NCBI RefSeq assembly: GCF_938031315.1
Contig: NZ_CALHHT010000037.1
Location: 1-5,359, forward strand
Reading direction: 5' to 3'
Source of the DNA: an uncultured Campylobacter sp.
GTDB taxonomy: Bacteria > Campylobacterota > Campylobacteria > Campylobacterales > Campylobacteraceae
Length of the DNA: 5,359 nucleotides
Shown in pieces: positions 1-4,855 of the stretch. The notes below the pieces were generated by a model. That model was not told where the DNA came from. It searched no databases and saw only the letters and a program-made list of their open reading frames with translations. A program made the translations under genes and the position numbers. The first letter of the stretch is position 1; the number at the start of each line of letters is the position of its first letter.

Positions 1-196
1 CGCTGATAACGGCGTCAAAGCCCTCCAAATCGGCTTTGCTAAGCTCAAAAACATCTTTATAAACGACTTTTACGTCGCCGTTTTTATACTCTTTGTTTCG
101 CACGATCGCCGTGACGTCATGCCCTTGTTTTAGAGCTTCTTGCACCAAATTTGAACCTGATTTTCCGTTTGCTCCGATGATTGCTACTTTTTTCAT
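1..196 (-). CDS. NAD(P)H-binding oxidoreductase, N-terminal part (cut by window start)
   Basis: The first 65 codons are visible; the rest lies beyond position 1. The N-terminus is a beta strand followed by IGANGKSG (residues 7-14), a GxxGxxG dinucleotide-binding loop (G8, G11, G14). R33 at the end of the second strand (AIVRN) commonly marks NADP preference. The segment DVFELSKADLEGFDAVIS continues as in NmrA-like or atypical short-chain dehydrogenases (NAD(P)H-binding, PF13460-type). Such proteins are cytoplasmic and act on quinones or sense redox state; the substrate cannot be told here. The ATG at 196-194 is preceded by AAAGGAT at good spacing. I see no clear promoter of its own between 197 and 261, so it may be read from the cupin promoter upstream on the same strand. 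Family call is firm; exact function is unknown. Confidence 0.85.
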   Translation of the reverse strand, partial: MKKVAIIGANGKSGSNLVQEALKQGHDVTAIVRNKEYKNGDVKVVYKDVFELSKADLEGFDAVIS

Positions 197-261
197 TTTA
201 TATCCTTTTAAATTTAGATTTTGTTTGCTGACGCAGCTGCCTATCGTTGCGGCAAGCTAAT

Positions 262-393
262 TTAATTGCCGCCGCGACTGATATACTCTATCATACGATC
301 ACCTATCGTCGTCGTCGCAGCCGCTGCGCCCGCCCCGCAGGGCGCGTCTTGCCCGCCACACGGTTTAAAATTTACACCCGCGCTTTGCCACAT
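262..393 (-). CDS. possible small ORF (43 codons) between cupin and oxidoreductase genes
   Basis: On the minus strand an ATG at 393-391, 17 bases after the cupin stop, opens 43 codons ending in TAA at 264-262. The product would start MWQSAGVNFKPCGGQD, pass through an Ala/Thr-rich stretch and end GDRMIEYISRGGN. It has two Cys in a CGGQDAPC segment and no membrane segment or known motif. The leader (AAGATAAGC before ATG) is a poor ribosome-binding site. The stretch is GC-rich and could equally be non-coding operon spacer. A 7-bp inverted repeat (GCGGCAA at 249-255, TTGCCGC at 266-272) spans the stop codon. It is listed because its strand and position fit the operon; the function is not recognised. 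Confidence 0.22.
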   Translation of the reverse strand: MWQSAGVNFKPCGGQDAPCGAGAAAATTTIGDRMIEYISRGGN

Positions 394-410
394 GCTTATC
401 TTGCGAAATT

Positions 411-785
411 TTACAGCCAGCTAGGCTTTACGTCGTCGTTTATCACGCCGTCGCCGTTAGTATACTGCTCCAGGCTGCCGCGTTTAGTTTGGATACAGAT
501 AAACTTCATCCCCTGCGCGCCCGCCTTAAAGTATCTTTTGCCTGCCGGATCGATGCGTATCGCGTCGCTCTCTTTGACCGCCTTCTCCTCGCCGTCGATG
601 AAAAGCGTGCCGCCGCCTTTTAGCACCAAGTAAAGCTCCTCGTTTTGCTTGTGCGAATGCACGAACGGCACGCTCGCGTTTGCGGGAAGCTCATTGATAG
701 AAAGCTCGCAGCCGCTTAAATTTAGAGCGTCTTTTAGCTCGACTCTCGGTTCGCTTTTCGTTGAAACGATCTTGTAGTTTGACAT
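411..785 (-). CDS. small single-domain cupin protein (124 aa)
   Basis: A compact cytoplasmic beta-barrel protein of the cupin_2 type. Cupin motif 1 is intact: H43-x-H45-x4-E50-x6-G57, giving three of the usual metal ligands. Motif 2 is recognisable as P80-x-G82-x2-Y85, with Tyr where the fourth ligand His normally stands, so metal binding may be altered. The 124-residue length is normal for a one-domain cupin; it ends in PSWL. Members of this family range from dioxygenases and isomerases to non-enzymatic sensors, and no substrate can be assigned. The start at 785 is well supported: AAGGAG on the minus strand (797-792) lies 6 bases upstream. It is the first gene behind the twin-operator promoter at 867-839 and probably forms an operon with the NAD(P)H-binding gene downstream, suggesting a shared redox or stress role (inference). 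Confidence 0.88.
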   Translation of the reverse strand: MSNYKIVSTKSEPRVELKDALNLSGCELSINELPANASVPFVHSHKQNEELYLVLKGGGTLFIDGEEKAVKESDAIRIDPAGKRYFKAGAQGMKFICIQTKRGSLEQYTNGDGVINDDVKPSWL

Positions 786-805
786 CTTTTTCTCCTTAGA
801 TTTTT

Positions 806-828
806 GTTGTAATGCTATAACTTACAAC
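806..828. promoter_or_regulatory. operator copy 1, inverted repeat GTTGTAA-N9-TTACAAC
   Basis: A perfect 7-bp inverted repeat with a 9-bp spacer. It lies in the predicted 5' leader of the cupin transcript, between the estimated start site near 832 and the ribosome-binding site at 797-792. A dimeric helix-turn-helix repressor bound here would block elongation or initiation. The same repeat recurs 49 bp away at 855-877. Regulator family is not shown by the sequence; HxlR-type regulators often control NAD(P)H-binding oxidoreductases, so that is one guess. Confidence 0.65.
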
Positions 829-838
829 CGATGGGCGA

Positions 839-867
839 AGTATAATAAAATTTTGTTGTAATGTCAA
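839..867 (-). promoter_or_regulatory. sigma70-type promoter for the cupin operon
   Basis: Read on the minus strand: a perfect -35 box TTGACA (867-862), a 17-bp spacer, and a -10 box TATACT (844-839). Predicted transcription start is near 832, giving a leader of about 46 bases before the cupin ATG. This is the most complete -35/-10 pair in the window. The -35 box sits inside operator copy 2, and operator copy 1 lies just after the start site, so it is probably a strong promoter held off by a repressor. Confidence 0.75.
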
Positions 868-877
868 GAGTTACAGC
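855..877. promoter_or_regulatory. operator copy 2, inverted repeat GTTGTAA-N9-TTACAGC
   Basis: Same architecture as the copy at 806-828 with one mismatch in the right arm (TTACAGC instead of TTACAAC). The 12 bases TTTGTTGTAATG are identical between the two copies. The 9-bp spacer contains most of the -35 box of the cupin promoter (867-862), so a bound protein would compete with RNA polymerase. Confidence 0.65.
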
Positions 878-893
878 AGAAATTCCGCAAAAT

Positions 894-922
894 TTGACGC
901 AAATTTTAAAATCAGCTAAAAT
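894..922 (+). promoter_or_regulatory. sigma70-type promoter for the ABC-type membrane gene
   Basis: TTGACG at 894-899, a 17-bp spacer, then TAAAAT at 917-922, with predicted start near 929 and a short leader to AAGGA (940-944) and the ATG at 950. It diverges from the cupin promoter. Operator copy 2 ends 16 bp upstream of the -35 box, so the same regulator could influence it, but nothing shows that it does. Confidence 0.6.
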
Positions 923-949
923 CCGCGCGATTTTAAACAAAGGAATTTT

Positions 950-1843
950 ATGCAAAATAGCGCATTTAAGACGCTAACGCTCATAGCAAAGAAAAACTTT
1001 AAAAAACTGTTTTTTACGTTTAGTCTAGTTTTGGCGGAAAACGGGCTGTTTCTCGTCTATCCCGTACTAGCCGGCATAGCAATAAACGCCATCGTAGCGG
1101 GCGATACGCTTTTGGCGCTTAGCTACTCGTGCATGGTATTCGTGGGCTGGGGGCTTGGCTCGATTAGACGGCGCGTGGATACGCAGGTGTTTACTAGGAT
1201 ATATGCAGGACTTGCCGTAAGCGTGATAATGAACGAAAAAAGAGCCGCAAAAGACGAAAGCGTCATAATCGCAAGGGCAAATTTATCTCGCGAATTCGTG
1301 GATTTTTTCGAGCAACATTTTCCGGTGTTTTTTACCTCGGTCGTCTCGATTTTCGGCTCGGCGATCATGCTTTTATTTATCGAGTTCTACGTAGGTTTGG
1401 CAGTTTTTGCCCTGCTTGCGATTTTTGGAGTTTTGCTACCCAAATACATCGCCAAAAACGACCGCTTGTATCTAAAGCTAAACAACCAGCTAGAGCGCGA
1501 GGCAGGACGCATAAACGCAGGCGATGAGCGCACGCTAAAGCGCCACTACGACGTACTTTCAAAGCTTCGTATCCGCATATCAAACAGAGAGGCGATGAGC
1601 TTTTTTATCATCGGTGCGAGCGCGGCGGCGATTTTTAGCTTGGCGATATTTTTGCTATCACACAAGCAGGCAAACGCGGGTCACATCTACTCGGTGCTCA
1701 CCTATCTTTGGACGTTTGCGATCAGTCTTGATGACGCGCCGAGGCTAGTGGAAGAGTTTAGCAAGTTAAAGACATCGGCAAGCGCACAATCGCCGAGCCA
1801 GAAGGCGATATGGATAAAATTTAAGCGCTTTTTTGGGGTATAA
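950..1843 (+). CDS. stand-alone ABC-type six-transmembrane domain protein (297 aa)
   Basis: An inner-membrane protein resembling the membrane half of ABC exporters (ABC six-transmembrane type, PF13748-like). Six hydrophobic segments fall at about residues 20-48, 55-72, 125-146, 147-168, 214-237 and 243-263. A long polar stretch at 169-212 rich in charged residues (LNNQLEREAGRINAGDERTL) corresponds to the cytoplasmic extension between helices 4 and 5 of exporters. The end DDAPRLVEEFSKLKTS resembles the linker that normally leads into the nucleotide-binding domain, but here the chain stops about 25 residues later. There is no Walker A, signature or Walker B motif in it or in its neighbours. It may pair with an ATPase encoded elsewhere, or act without one. 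The start is supported by AAGGA at 940-944. The cation transporter downstream is close but has its own -10 box. Substrate is unknown. Confidence 0.75.
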   Translation: MQNSAFKTLTLIAKKNFKKLFFTFSLVLAENGLFLVYPVLAGIAINAIVAGDTLLALSYSCMVFVGWGLGSIRRRVDTQVFTRIYAGLAVSVIMNEKRAAKDESVIIARANLSREFVDFFEQHFPVFFTSVVSIFGSAIMLLFIEFYVGLAVFALLAIFGVLLPKYIAKNDRLYLKLNNQLEREAGRINAGDERTLKRHYDVLSKLRIRISNREAMSFFIIGASAAAIFSLAIFLLSHKQANAGHIYSVLTYLWTFAISLDDAPRLVEEFSKLKTSASAQSPSQKAIWIKFKRFFGV

Positions 1844-1844
1844 T
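1839..1844 (+). promoter_or_regulatory. -10 box for the cation efflux gene, overlapping the upstream stop codon
   Basis: A perfect TATAAT preceded by a six-T run and GGGG, with no convincing -35 box. This fits the Campylobacter pattern of a strong -10 with a T-rich upstream stretch. The TAA of the upstream gene (1841-1843) lies inside the box. Predicted start is near 1851, about 27 bases before the ATG at 1878. Confidence 0.5.
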
Positions 1845-1866
1845 GTATCTAAAATTTGCCGAAAAA

Positions 1867-1871
1867 CGAGG
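1867..1871 (+). promoter_or_regulatory. ribosome-binding site that fixes the start of the cation efflux gene
   Basis: CGAGG lies 6 bases before the ATG at 1878. The frame is open further upstream to a TTG at 1833, but that codon overlaps the previous gene and would lie upstream of the predicted transcription start, so 1878 is preferred. Confidence 0.6.
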
Positions 1872-1877
1872 TTTAAA

Positions 1878-2834
1878 ATGCACGAAAACCACGCCCATTG
1901 CGCGCATTCGCACGCGTCAAATAAAATCATTTTGAGAAATTCCTTCCTTATAATATCCGCTTTTATGCTGATCGAGGTCGCGGGCGGCATGGCGACGAAT
2001 TCGCTCGCCCTGCTCTCGGACGCCGGACACATGCTCTCGGACGCCGCGGCGCTCGGGCTTTCGCTGTTTGCGTTTAAATTCGGTGAACGCAAGGGCAATC
2101 TGCAAAAGACCTTCGGCTACAGACGGATCGAAATTTTAGCCGCGACGATAAACGCCGTCACGCTCATCGTCATCGCCGTTTTTATCGTCATCGAGGCGGC
2201 GCGGCGCCTACAAAATCCGCCCGAAGTAGCCACCGCGGGGATGCTCGCCATCAGCACGCTGGGACTTGTCGTAAATATCGTCGTGGCGCTGTATATGCTG
2301 CACGGCGGCGATGTGAGAGAAAACGTCAATATGCGCGGCGCCTACCTACACGTACTTGGCGACGCTGCGGGCTCAGTGGGCGCGATCGCGGCGGCTTTGG
2401 CGATGATGTGCTTTGGCTGGGGCTGGGCGGACGCGGCGGCTAGCCTGCTCGTGGCGGCACTCATCGTAAAAAGCGGCTGGGGTGTGCTAAAAGAGAGCCT
2501 AAACATCCTGATGGAGGGCTCGCCAAAGGGCGTGTGCCTGGACGGGCTCGTCGCGCAGATCAGGGGCGTGGACGGCGTGCTTTCGGTGCACGACCTGCAC
2601 GTCTGGAGCATAACAAGCGGCGCAAACGCGCTCACGGCTCACATCGTGGTCAGCGGCGAGCTGCGCGTGCGCGAGGCGGAGCGGATCATGACCGAAATAT
2701 CGCACGAAATGGAGCACCTGGGCATCACGCACACGACGCTGCAGCTTGAAAGCAGCGACAACGAATGCGCTGACGAGCTAATCTGCGAAGTAAGATCAAG
2801 CGATACGGGCGGGCATTTAGGGCATAGTCATTAA
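1878..2834 (+). CDS. cation diffusion facilitator, CzcD/ZitB-type zinc (divalent metal) exporter (318 aa)
   Basis: An inner-membrane metal/proton antiporter of the CDF family, expected to export Zn2+ and perhaps Cd2+, Co2+ or Ni2+. The metal site is complete: H51-x3-D55 in the SDAGHMLSD motif of helix 2, and H158-x3-D162 (LHVLGD) in helix 5; this His/Asp set is typical of zinc-transporting members. Hydrophobic segments lie at about 18-37, 45-67, 88-107, 117-140, 155-180 and 182-205. The cytoplasmic domain follows, with the family motif HDLHVW at 238-243 and AHIVV at 254-258. Both ends are His-rich: HENHAHCAHSH at residues 2-12 and GHLGHSH at the end. The length of 318 aa is normal. It is strikingly GC-rich: bases 2341-2400 hold 41 G/C of 60, against 17 of 60 in 4441-4500. 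This suggests a different history or strong codon bias. Neighbours give no metal-responsive regulator. Confidence 0.93.
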   Translation: MHENHAHCAHSHASNKIILRNSFLIISAFMLIEVAGGMATNSLALLSDAGHMLSDAAALGLSLFAFKFGERKGNLQKTFGYRRIEILAATINAVTLIVIAVFIVIEAARRLQNPPEVATAGMLAISTLGLVVNIVVALYMLHGGDVRENVNMRGAYLHVLGDAAGSVGAIAAALAMMCFGWGWADAAASLLVAALIVKSGWGVLKESLNILMEGSPKGVCLDGLVAQIRGVDGVLSVHDLHVWSITSGANALTAHIVVSGELRVREAERIMTEISHEMEHLGITHTTLQLESSDNECADELICEVRSSDTGGHLGHSH

Positions 2835-2853
2835 AATTTAGATTTAAAATTCC

Positions 2854-2902
2854 GCTCGGTTTGAAATTTAAAATTTGGCTCGGTTTTTAAATTTAAAATT
2901 TG
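2854..2902 (+). repeat. two-copy tandem repeat, 24/25-bp unit
   Basis: Unit 1 (2854-2877) and unit 2 (2878-2902) both begin GCTCGGTTT and end AAATTTAAAATTTG; they differ by one indel and one base in the middle. They abut exactly, so slippage or a recent duplication is likely. It starts 19 bases after the stop codon of the cation efflux gene. Confidence 0.75.
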
Positions 2903-2995
2903 CCCGCGCCGCGAGATTTCGGAATTTTAGAATTTTGAGGTTTCAAATTTTAAAATTTTGCGCTCGTTATGAAATTTTAAATCCCTACGCGTGGT

Positions 2996-3011
2996 GAAAT
3001 TTTAAAATTTC
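2996..3011. repeat. 16-bp perfect palindrome GAAATTTTAAAATTTC
   Basis: A perfect palindrome with no spacer, one of several near-copies in this gap (2944-2960, 3114-3127, 3291-3304). As an RNA it could hardly fold, having no loop, so it is more likely a DNA-level element or simply part of the repetitive composition. Confidence 0.6.
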
Positions 3012-3323
3012 GCCCCGCGGACGCCATTTCAAAATCAGGTGCCGCACGCGCAAAATAGTAGAATTTTACGCAGCGGGTCGCCGCATCATTCAAAACGGCA
3101 TCTATACGCGTTTGTAAAATTTTAAATTTAACGGAAACGGCCAGGCTAGCAAATGCAGCGAAATTTATCGGACGCACGGAATGGTTTTAATTTAGTCAAA
3201 CGCCCCCGTTTAAATTTCGCCCGTCTGCGCTAAATTTCATAGGCATGAATTACCCGCACGGCGCGACGGAATTTTAAGCACGTAATTCTAATTTTAAAAT
3301 TTTAATTGCGGGATTTTTTTGTA

Positions 3324-3429
3324 GAATTCTTGCAACAAAATTTTTACTTCGGAATTCTGCTGCGGAATTCTTGTTATCAAATTCCGTCGCGAAATTCTAG
3401 TCCAAATTTTAACTGCAAAATCAGAATTC
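3324..3429. repeat. cluster of four GAATTC sites
   Basis: GAATTC occurs at 3324-3329, 3352-3357, 3365-3370 and 3424-3429, with AAATTC variants between them. The preceding 480 bases contain no GAATTC and use AAATTT and GAATTT instead, so the repeat word changes within the gap. Confidence 0.7.
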
Positions 3430-3499
3430 CACACGTTTCAAATACCGCGAGTAAGCAAAATTTTATCTAAATTTTATAGCGAGGAAAGCAGGAATTTTA

Positions 3500-3505
3500 T
3501 ATAAT
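3500..3505 (+). promoter_or_regulatory. -10 box for the 184-aa membrane protein gene
   Basis: TATAAT with T-rich upstream sequence (GGAATTTTA) and no good -35 box. The transcription start would be near 3512, very close to the ribosome-binding site at 3518-3523. Confidence 0.5.
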
Positions 3506-3517
3506 CTGGGAAATCTA

Positions 3518-3523
3518 AAGGAG
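3518..3523 (+). promoter_or_regulatory. ribosome-binding site that selects the GTG start at 3531
   Basis: AAGGAG ends 7 bases before GTG at 3531. An ATG directly abutting it at 3524 is in another frame, is too close to be used, and opens only a 75-codon ORF with no protein-like character. Confidence 0.7.
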
Positions 3524-3530
3524 ATGGCTC

Positions 3531-4085
3531 GTGAACCAAGACAAAAGCCCCATACGGATAATTTTCATCTCGCTTTTGATCTCTTATGCAAGCTTCGGCG
3601 TTGCGGGATTTATGCTTTTTGCTATTTTAAACGAGCTCGGGGTCGAAATCGATTTTGCCTTCGCCCCACGCTCGCCTATTTTTGCCTATTTTCTCACGTT
3701 TGCGCAAAAGCTCTTGTCCGCTTTTTTATTCGGCGGGTATTTCGCATTTAGGATGATTAGATACAAAATTCTAGGCATAGATTGCAAGCTGGATTTTATG
3801 TTTTTCATAACATTTTGTGCCTGCTTTGCGTCGATGATCGTGATAGGCTCTTTGTGCTTGCTATTTGGATTCTTGCTTTTACGGTACGAGCTTTACTTTT
3901 TCTGCGGTGCATTTTTATTGTCTGTGTGCCTAACATACGCGTTATTTAAACGCTCTGGTTTTATGCTAAGCGGGCTTTTGAAAAATCTAAGCGCGAGCTT
4001 TAACGTAGATTTTAAGCTCCGCATCATCGTAGCGATACTGCTCGCGCTCATAGCCTGCTTTATGCTTTATTGCAAGCTCGCATAA
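3531..4085 (+). CDS. unrecognised integral membrane protein, 184 aa (paralogue A)
   Basis: I do not recognise the family. The protein is almost wholly hydrophobic, with about five membrane segments at residues 8-35, 50-73, 88-117, 122-139 and 163-181, and short charged loops. There is no signal peptide cleavage site or catalytic motif. Residues 79-93, KILGIDCKLDFMFFI, sit between segments 2 and 3 just after a basic patch (R74, R77). They recur in the protein starting at 4856, where 11 of 15 positions are identical. Cys residues are frequent (C85, C97, C109, C125, C133, C176, C181), but only C85 falls within the shared motif. Translation starts at GTG with a strong AAGGAG. The gene is preceded by its own TATAAT and followed by RAATTY-rich non-coding DNA, so it is probably monocistronic. 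Confidence 0.8.
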   Translation: MNQDKSPIRIIFISLLISYASFGVAGFMLFAILNELGVEIDFAFAPRSPIFAYFLTFAQKLLSAFLFGGYFAFRMIRYKILGIDCKLDFMFFITFCACFASMIVIGSLCLLFGFLLLRYELYFFCGAFLLSVCLTYALFKRSGFMLSGLLKNLSASFNVDFKLRIIVAILLALIACFMLYCKLA

Positions 4086-4264
4086 AAGTAGCAGTGCAAA
4101 TTGCATCTACACCCAGCGTGATTCGCACCGCTAAATTTTAAAATTCCGCGCCGCAAATTAAGCTGTAAATCGAGCCGCAAATTTAAACTACGCTCAAAAT
4201 TTTGGCTAAATTTAACTCATTAAATTTTCCTGCCGCTTTGAGCCGATTAAAAGCAAATTTGACG
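4086..4264. repeat. short RAATTY-rich non-coding spacer
   Basis: About 180 bases without a gene, with the same word pattern as the large gap: about seven AAATTT or AAATTC hexamers. A weak inverted repeat just after the stop codon (GTAG and TGCA at 4088-4098 facing TGCA and CTAC at 4102-4110) has no T tract and is not a convincing terminator. Confidence 0.5.
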
Positions 4265-4270
4265 TATAAT
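4265..4270 (+). promoter_or_regulatory. -10 box upstream of the 22-codon ORF
   Basis: TATAAT, preceded directly by TTTGACG, with no -35 box at the proper distance. From here to the ribosome-binding site the sequence closely matches the leader of the gene at 4856: 19 of 25 positions from the TATAAT onward. Confidence 0.45.
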
Positions 4271-4294
4271 CTCGCGAAATTTCAGGGAGCCAAG

Positions 4295-4363
4295 GTGCGC
4301 AAAAACATAAAATACCTAATTTACAAGTTCTTTTTTGGGAAACGTCTTTTCGTCAAAATTTAA
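4295..4363 (+). CDS. possible 22-aa basic peptide, or remnant of a membrane-protein gene
   Basis: A GTG at 4295, with GGGAG ending five bases upstream and TATAAT 25 bases upstream of its Shine-Dalgarno centre region, opens 22 codons to TAA at 4361-4363. The peptide is strongly basic and hydrophobic: it begins MRKNIKYLIYKFFFGKRL, with seven to eight Lys/Arg and no acidic residue. Its core KYLIYKFFFGKRL resembles the start of the protein at 4856 (KIYFYKLLLGILL: K, YK, G and L aligned, hydrophobic positions kept). With the similar leader, this suggests a decayed third copy cut off after about 20 codons. A genuine small membrane peptide or leader peptide is the alternative. The next gene's -10 box begins 11 bases after the stop. 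Confidence 0.35.
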   Translation: MRKNIKYLIYKFFFGKRLFVKI

Positions 4364-4373
4364 ACTCACGCAT

Positions 4374-4379
4374 TATAAT
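4374..4379 (+). promoter_or_regulatory. -10 box for the 127-aa membrane protein gene
   Basis: TATAAT, about 14 bases before AAAAGGA (4391-4397). No convincing -35 box. The spacing from the -10 box to the AAGGA block is like that of the neighbouring membrane-protein genes. Confidence 0.5.
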
Positions 4380-4409
4380 TACAGAAATTGAAAAGGACGG
4401 CAATTAGAT

Positions 4410-4793
4410 ATGAAAAGAGATATATTAATCGCGATTTTAGGCTTACTTTGCGCCTTTATAGATATTAATTACATAGGTTTTCTTATCGCATTAAATTTGA
4501 TAGTAGTCTTGGTTTGCGCCGCTTTTCCTTTTATGAAAAAGAATTATATATTTTTTCTACTGCTTGTCGTAAATTTAGCTTTGTATTTGAATAATATCTA
4601 CACCCCTTTTGAAAAGCCAGAGCTTTGGACTTATAGCATACCTGCGCTGGCAAATGCGACATATGTGCTAGCCGCTTTAGTTTATGCTTCGGGATTTGTC
4701 GCTTTTGTCCCGCTTGCGGCATATATCTGTTTTTTATATTCGCTCTGCGTTGTTGCCTGCAGCATACGTGAAAAATTTCAAAGCTTACGCTAA
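4410..4793 (+). CDS. unrecognised small integral membrane protein, 127 aa
   Basis: I do not recognise the family. Four or five hydrophobic segments lie at about residues 5-19, 22-41, 45-62, 75-93 and 95-118. A short polar loop (NNIYTPFEKPELW, 61-73) is the only sizeable hydrophilic part, and the basic tail SIREKFQSLR is probably cytoplasmic. It lacks the ILGIDC motif of its two neighbours and is not obviously related to them. It is AT-rich (17 G/C in 60 bases at 4441-4500), which sets it apart from the left half of the window. The ATG at 4410 is 12 bases after AAGGA (4393-4397), a rather long spacing, so translation may be weak. The gene stands between the two paralogues on the same strand, with its own TATAAT. 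Confidence 0.78.
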   Translation: MKRDILIAILGLLCAFIDINYIGFLIALNLIVVLVCAAFPFMKKNYIFFLLLVVNLALYLNNIYTPFEKPELWTYSIPALANATYVLAALVYASGFVAFVPLAAYICFLYSLCVVACSIREKFQSLR

Positions 4794-4801
4794 ATTTACG
4801 A

Positions 4802-4831
4802 TTAAAGTTTTAAGCCATCGTTTCGTATAAT
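4802..4831 (+). promoter_or_regulatory. promoter for paralogue B
   Basis: A possible -35 box TTAAAG (4802-4807), an 18-bp spacer and a perfect -10 box TATAAT (4826-4831). Predicted start is near 4838, just before AAGGA at 4845-4849. The promoter begins 8 bases after the previous stop codon, with no visible terminator, so read-through from the 127-aa gene is possible. Confidence 0.55.
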
Positions 4832-4855
4832 TTCGCAGAATTTTAAGGATTGCGT

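Larger units (their letters stand above)
2835..3499. repeat. non-coding region saturated with RAATTY / AAATTTTAAAATTT words
   Basis: No supportable gene in about 665 bases. The region is made of AAATTT, AAAATTTT, GAATTT, AAATTC and GAATTC words alternating with GC-rich spacers such as GCCCGCGCCGCG. By eye I count about 32 RAATTY hexamers (a palindromic motif), while the 957-bp gene before it has about four. Base composition alone would give one or two. C. jejuni CtsM is known to methylate RAATTY, which marks DNA for natural transformation; a link here is inference. A six-base stem (CCCGCA 3253-3258, TGCGGG 3307-3312) followed by seven T could end transcription on the plus strand, but its 48-base loop makes that weak. 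A 66-codon minus-strand ORF inside (3177-2977) has no ribosome-binding site. Confidence 0.7.

Noticed and set aside
249..272. GCGGCAA...TTGCCGC hairpin as a terminator
   Set aside because: A good 7-bp stem, but no T tract follows on either strand and the 10-base loop is long.
326..345. GCGCCC...GGGCGC hairpin
   Set aside because: Six-base stem without a T tract, lying inside GC-rich sequence where such repeats arise by chance.
247..633. 128-codon plus-strand ORF
   Set aside because: It runs antisense through the well-supported cupin gene, is Arg/Pro/Ser-rich without domain signal, and has no ribosome-binding site.
1833..1877. Upstream TTG start extending the cation efflux protein by 15 residues
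   Set aside because: It would overlap the previous gene and the -10 box; the extra residues are not family-like, and the ATG at 1878 has its own ribosome-binding site.
2534..2749. Overlapping ORFs inside the cation efflux gene on both strands
   Set aside because: Frame shadows of a GC-rich gene; the compositions are Arg/Ala/His-rich artefacts.
2977..3177. 66-codon minus-strand ORF in the large gap
   Set aside because: No ribosome-binding site, no recognisable motif, and made largely of the repeat words of the gap.
3253..3320. Rho-independent terminator (CCCGCA...TGCGGG plus seven T)
   Set aside because: The loop would be 48 bases and AT-rich; plausible only as a branched structure, and more than 400 bases from the nearest upstream stop.
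2835..3499. CRISPR array
   Set aside because: The repeated words are short, irregularly spaced and palindromic, with no constant repeat-spacer length and no cas gene nearby.
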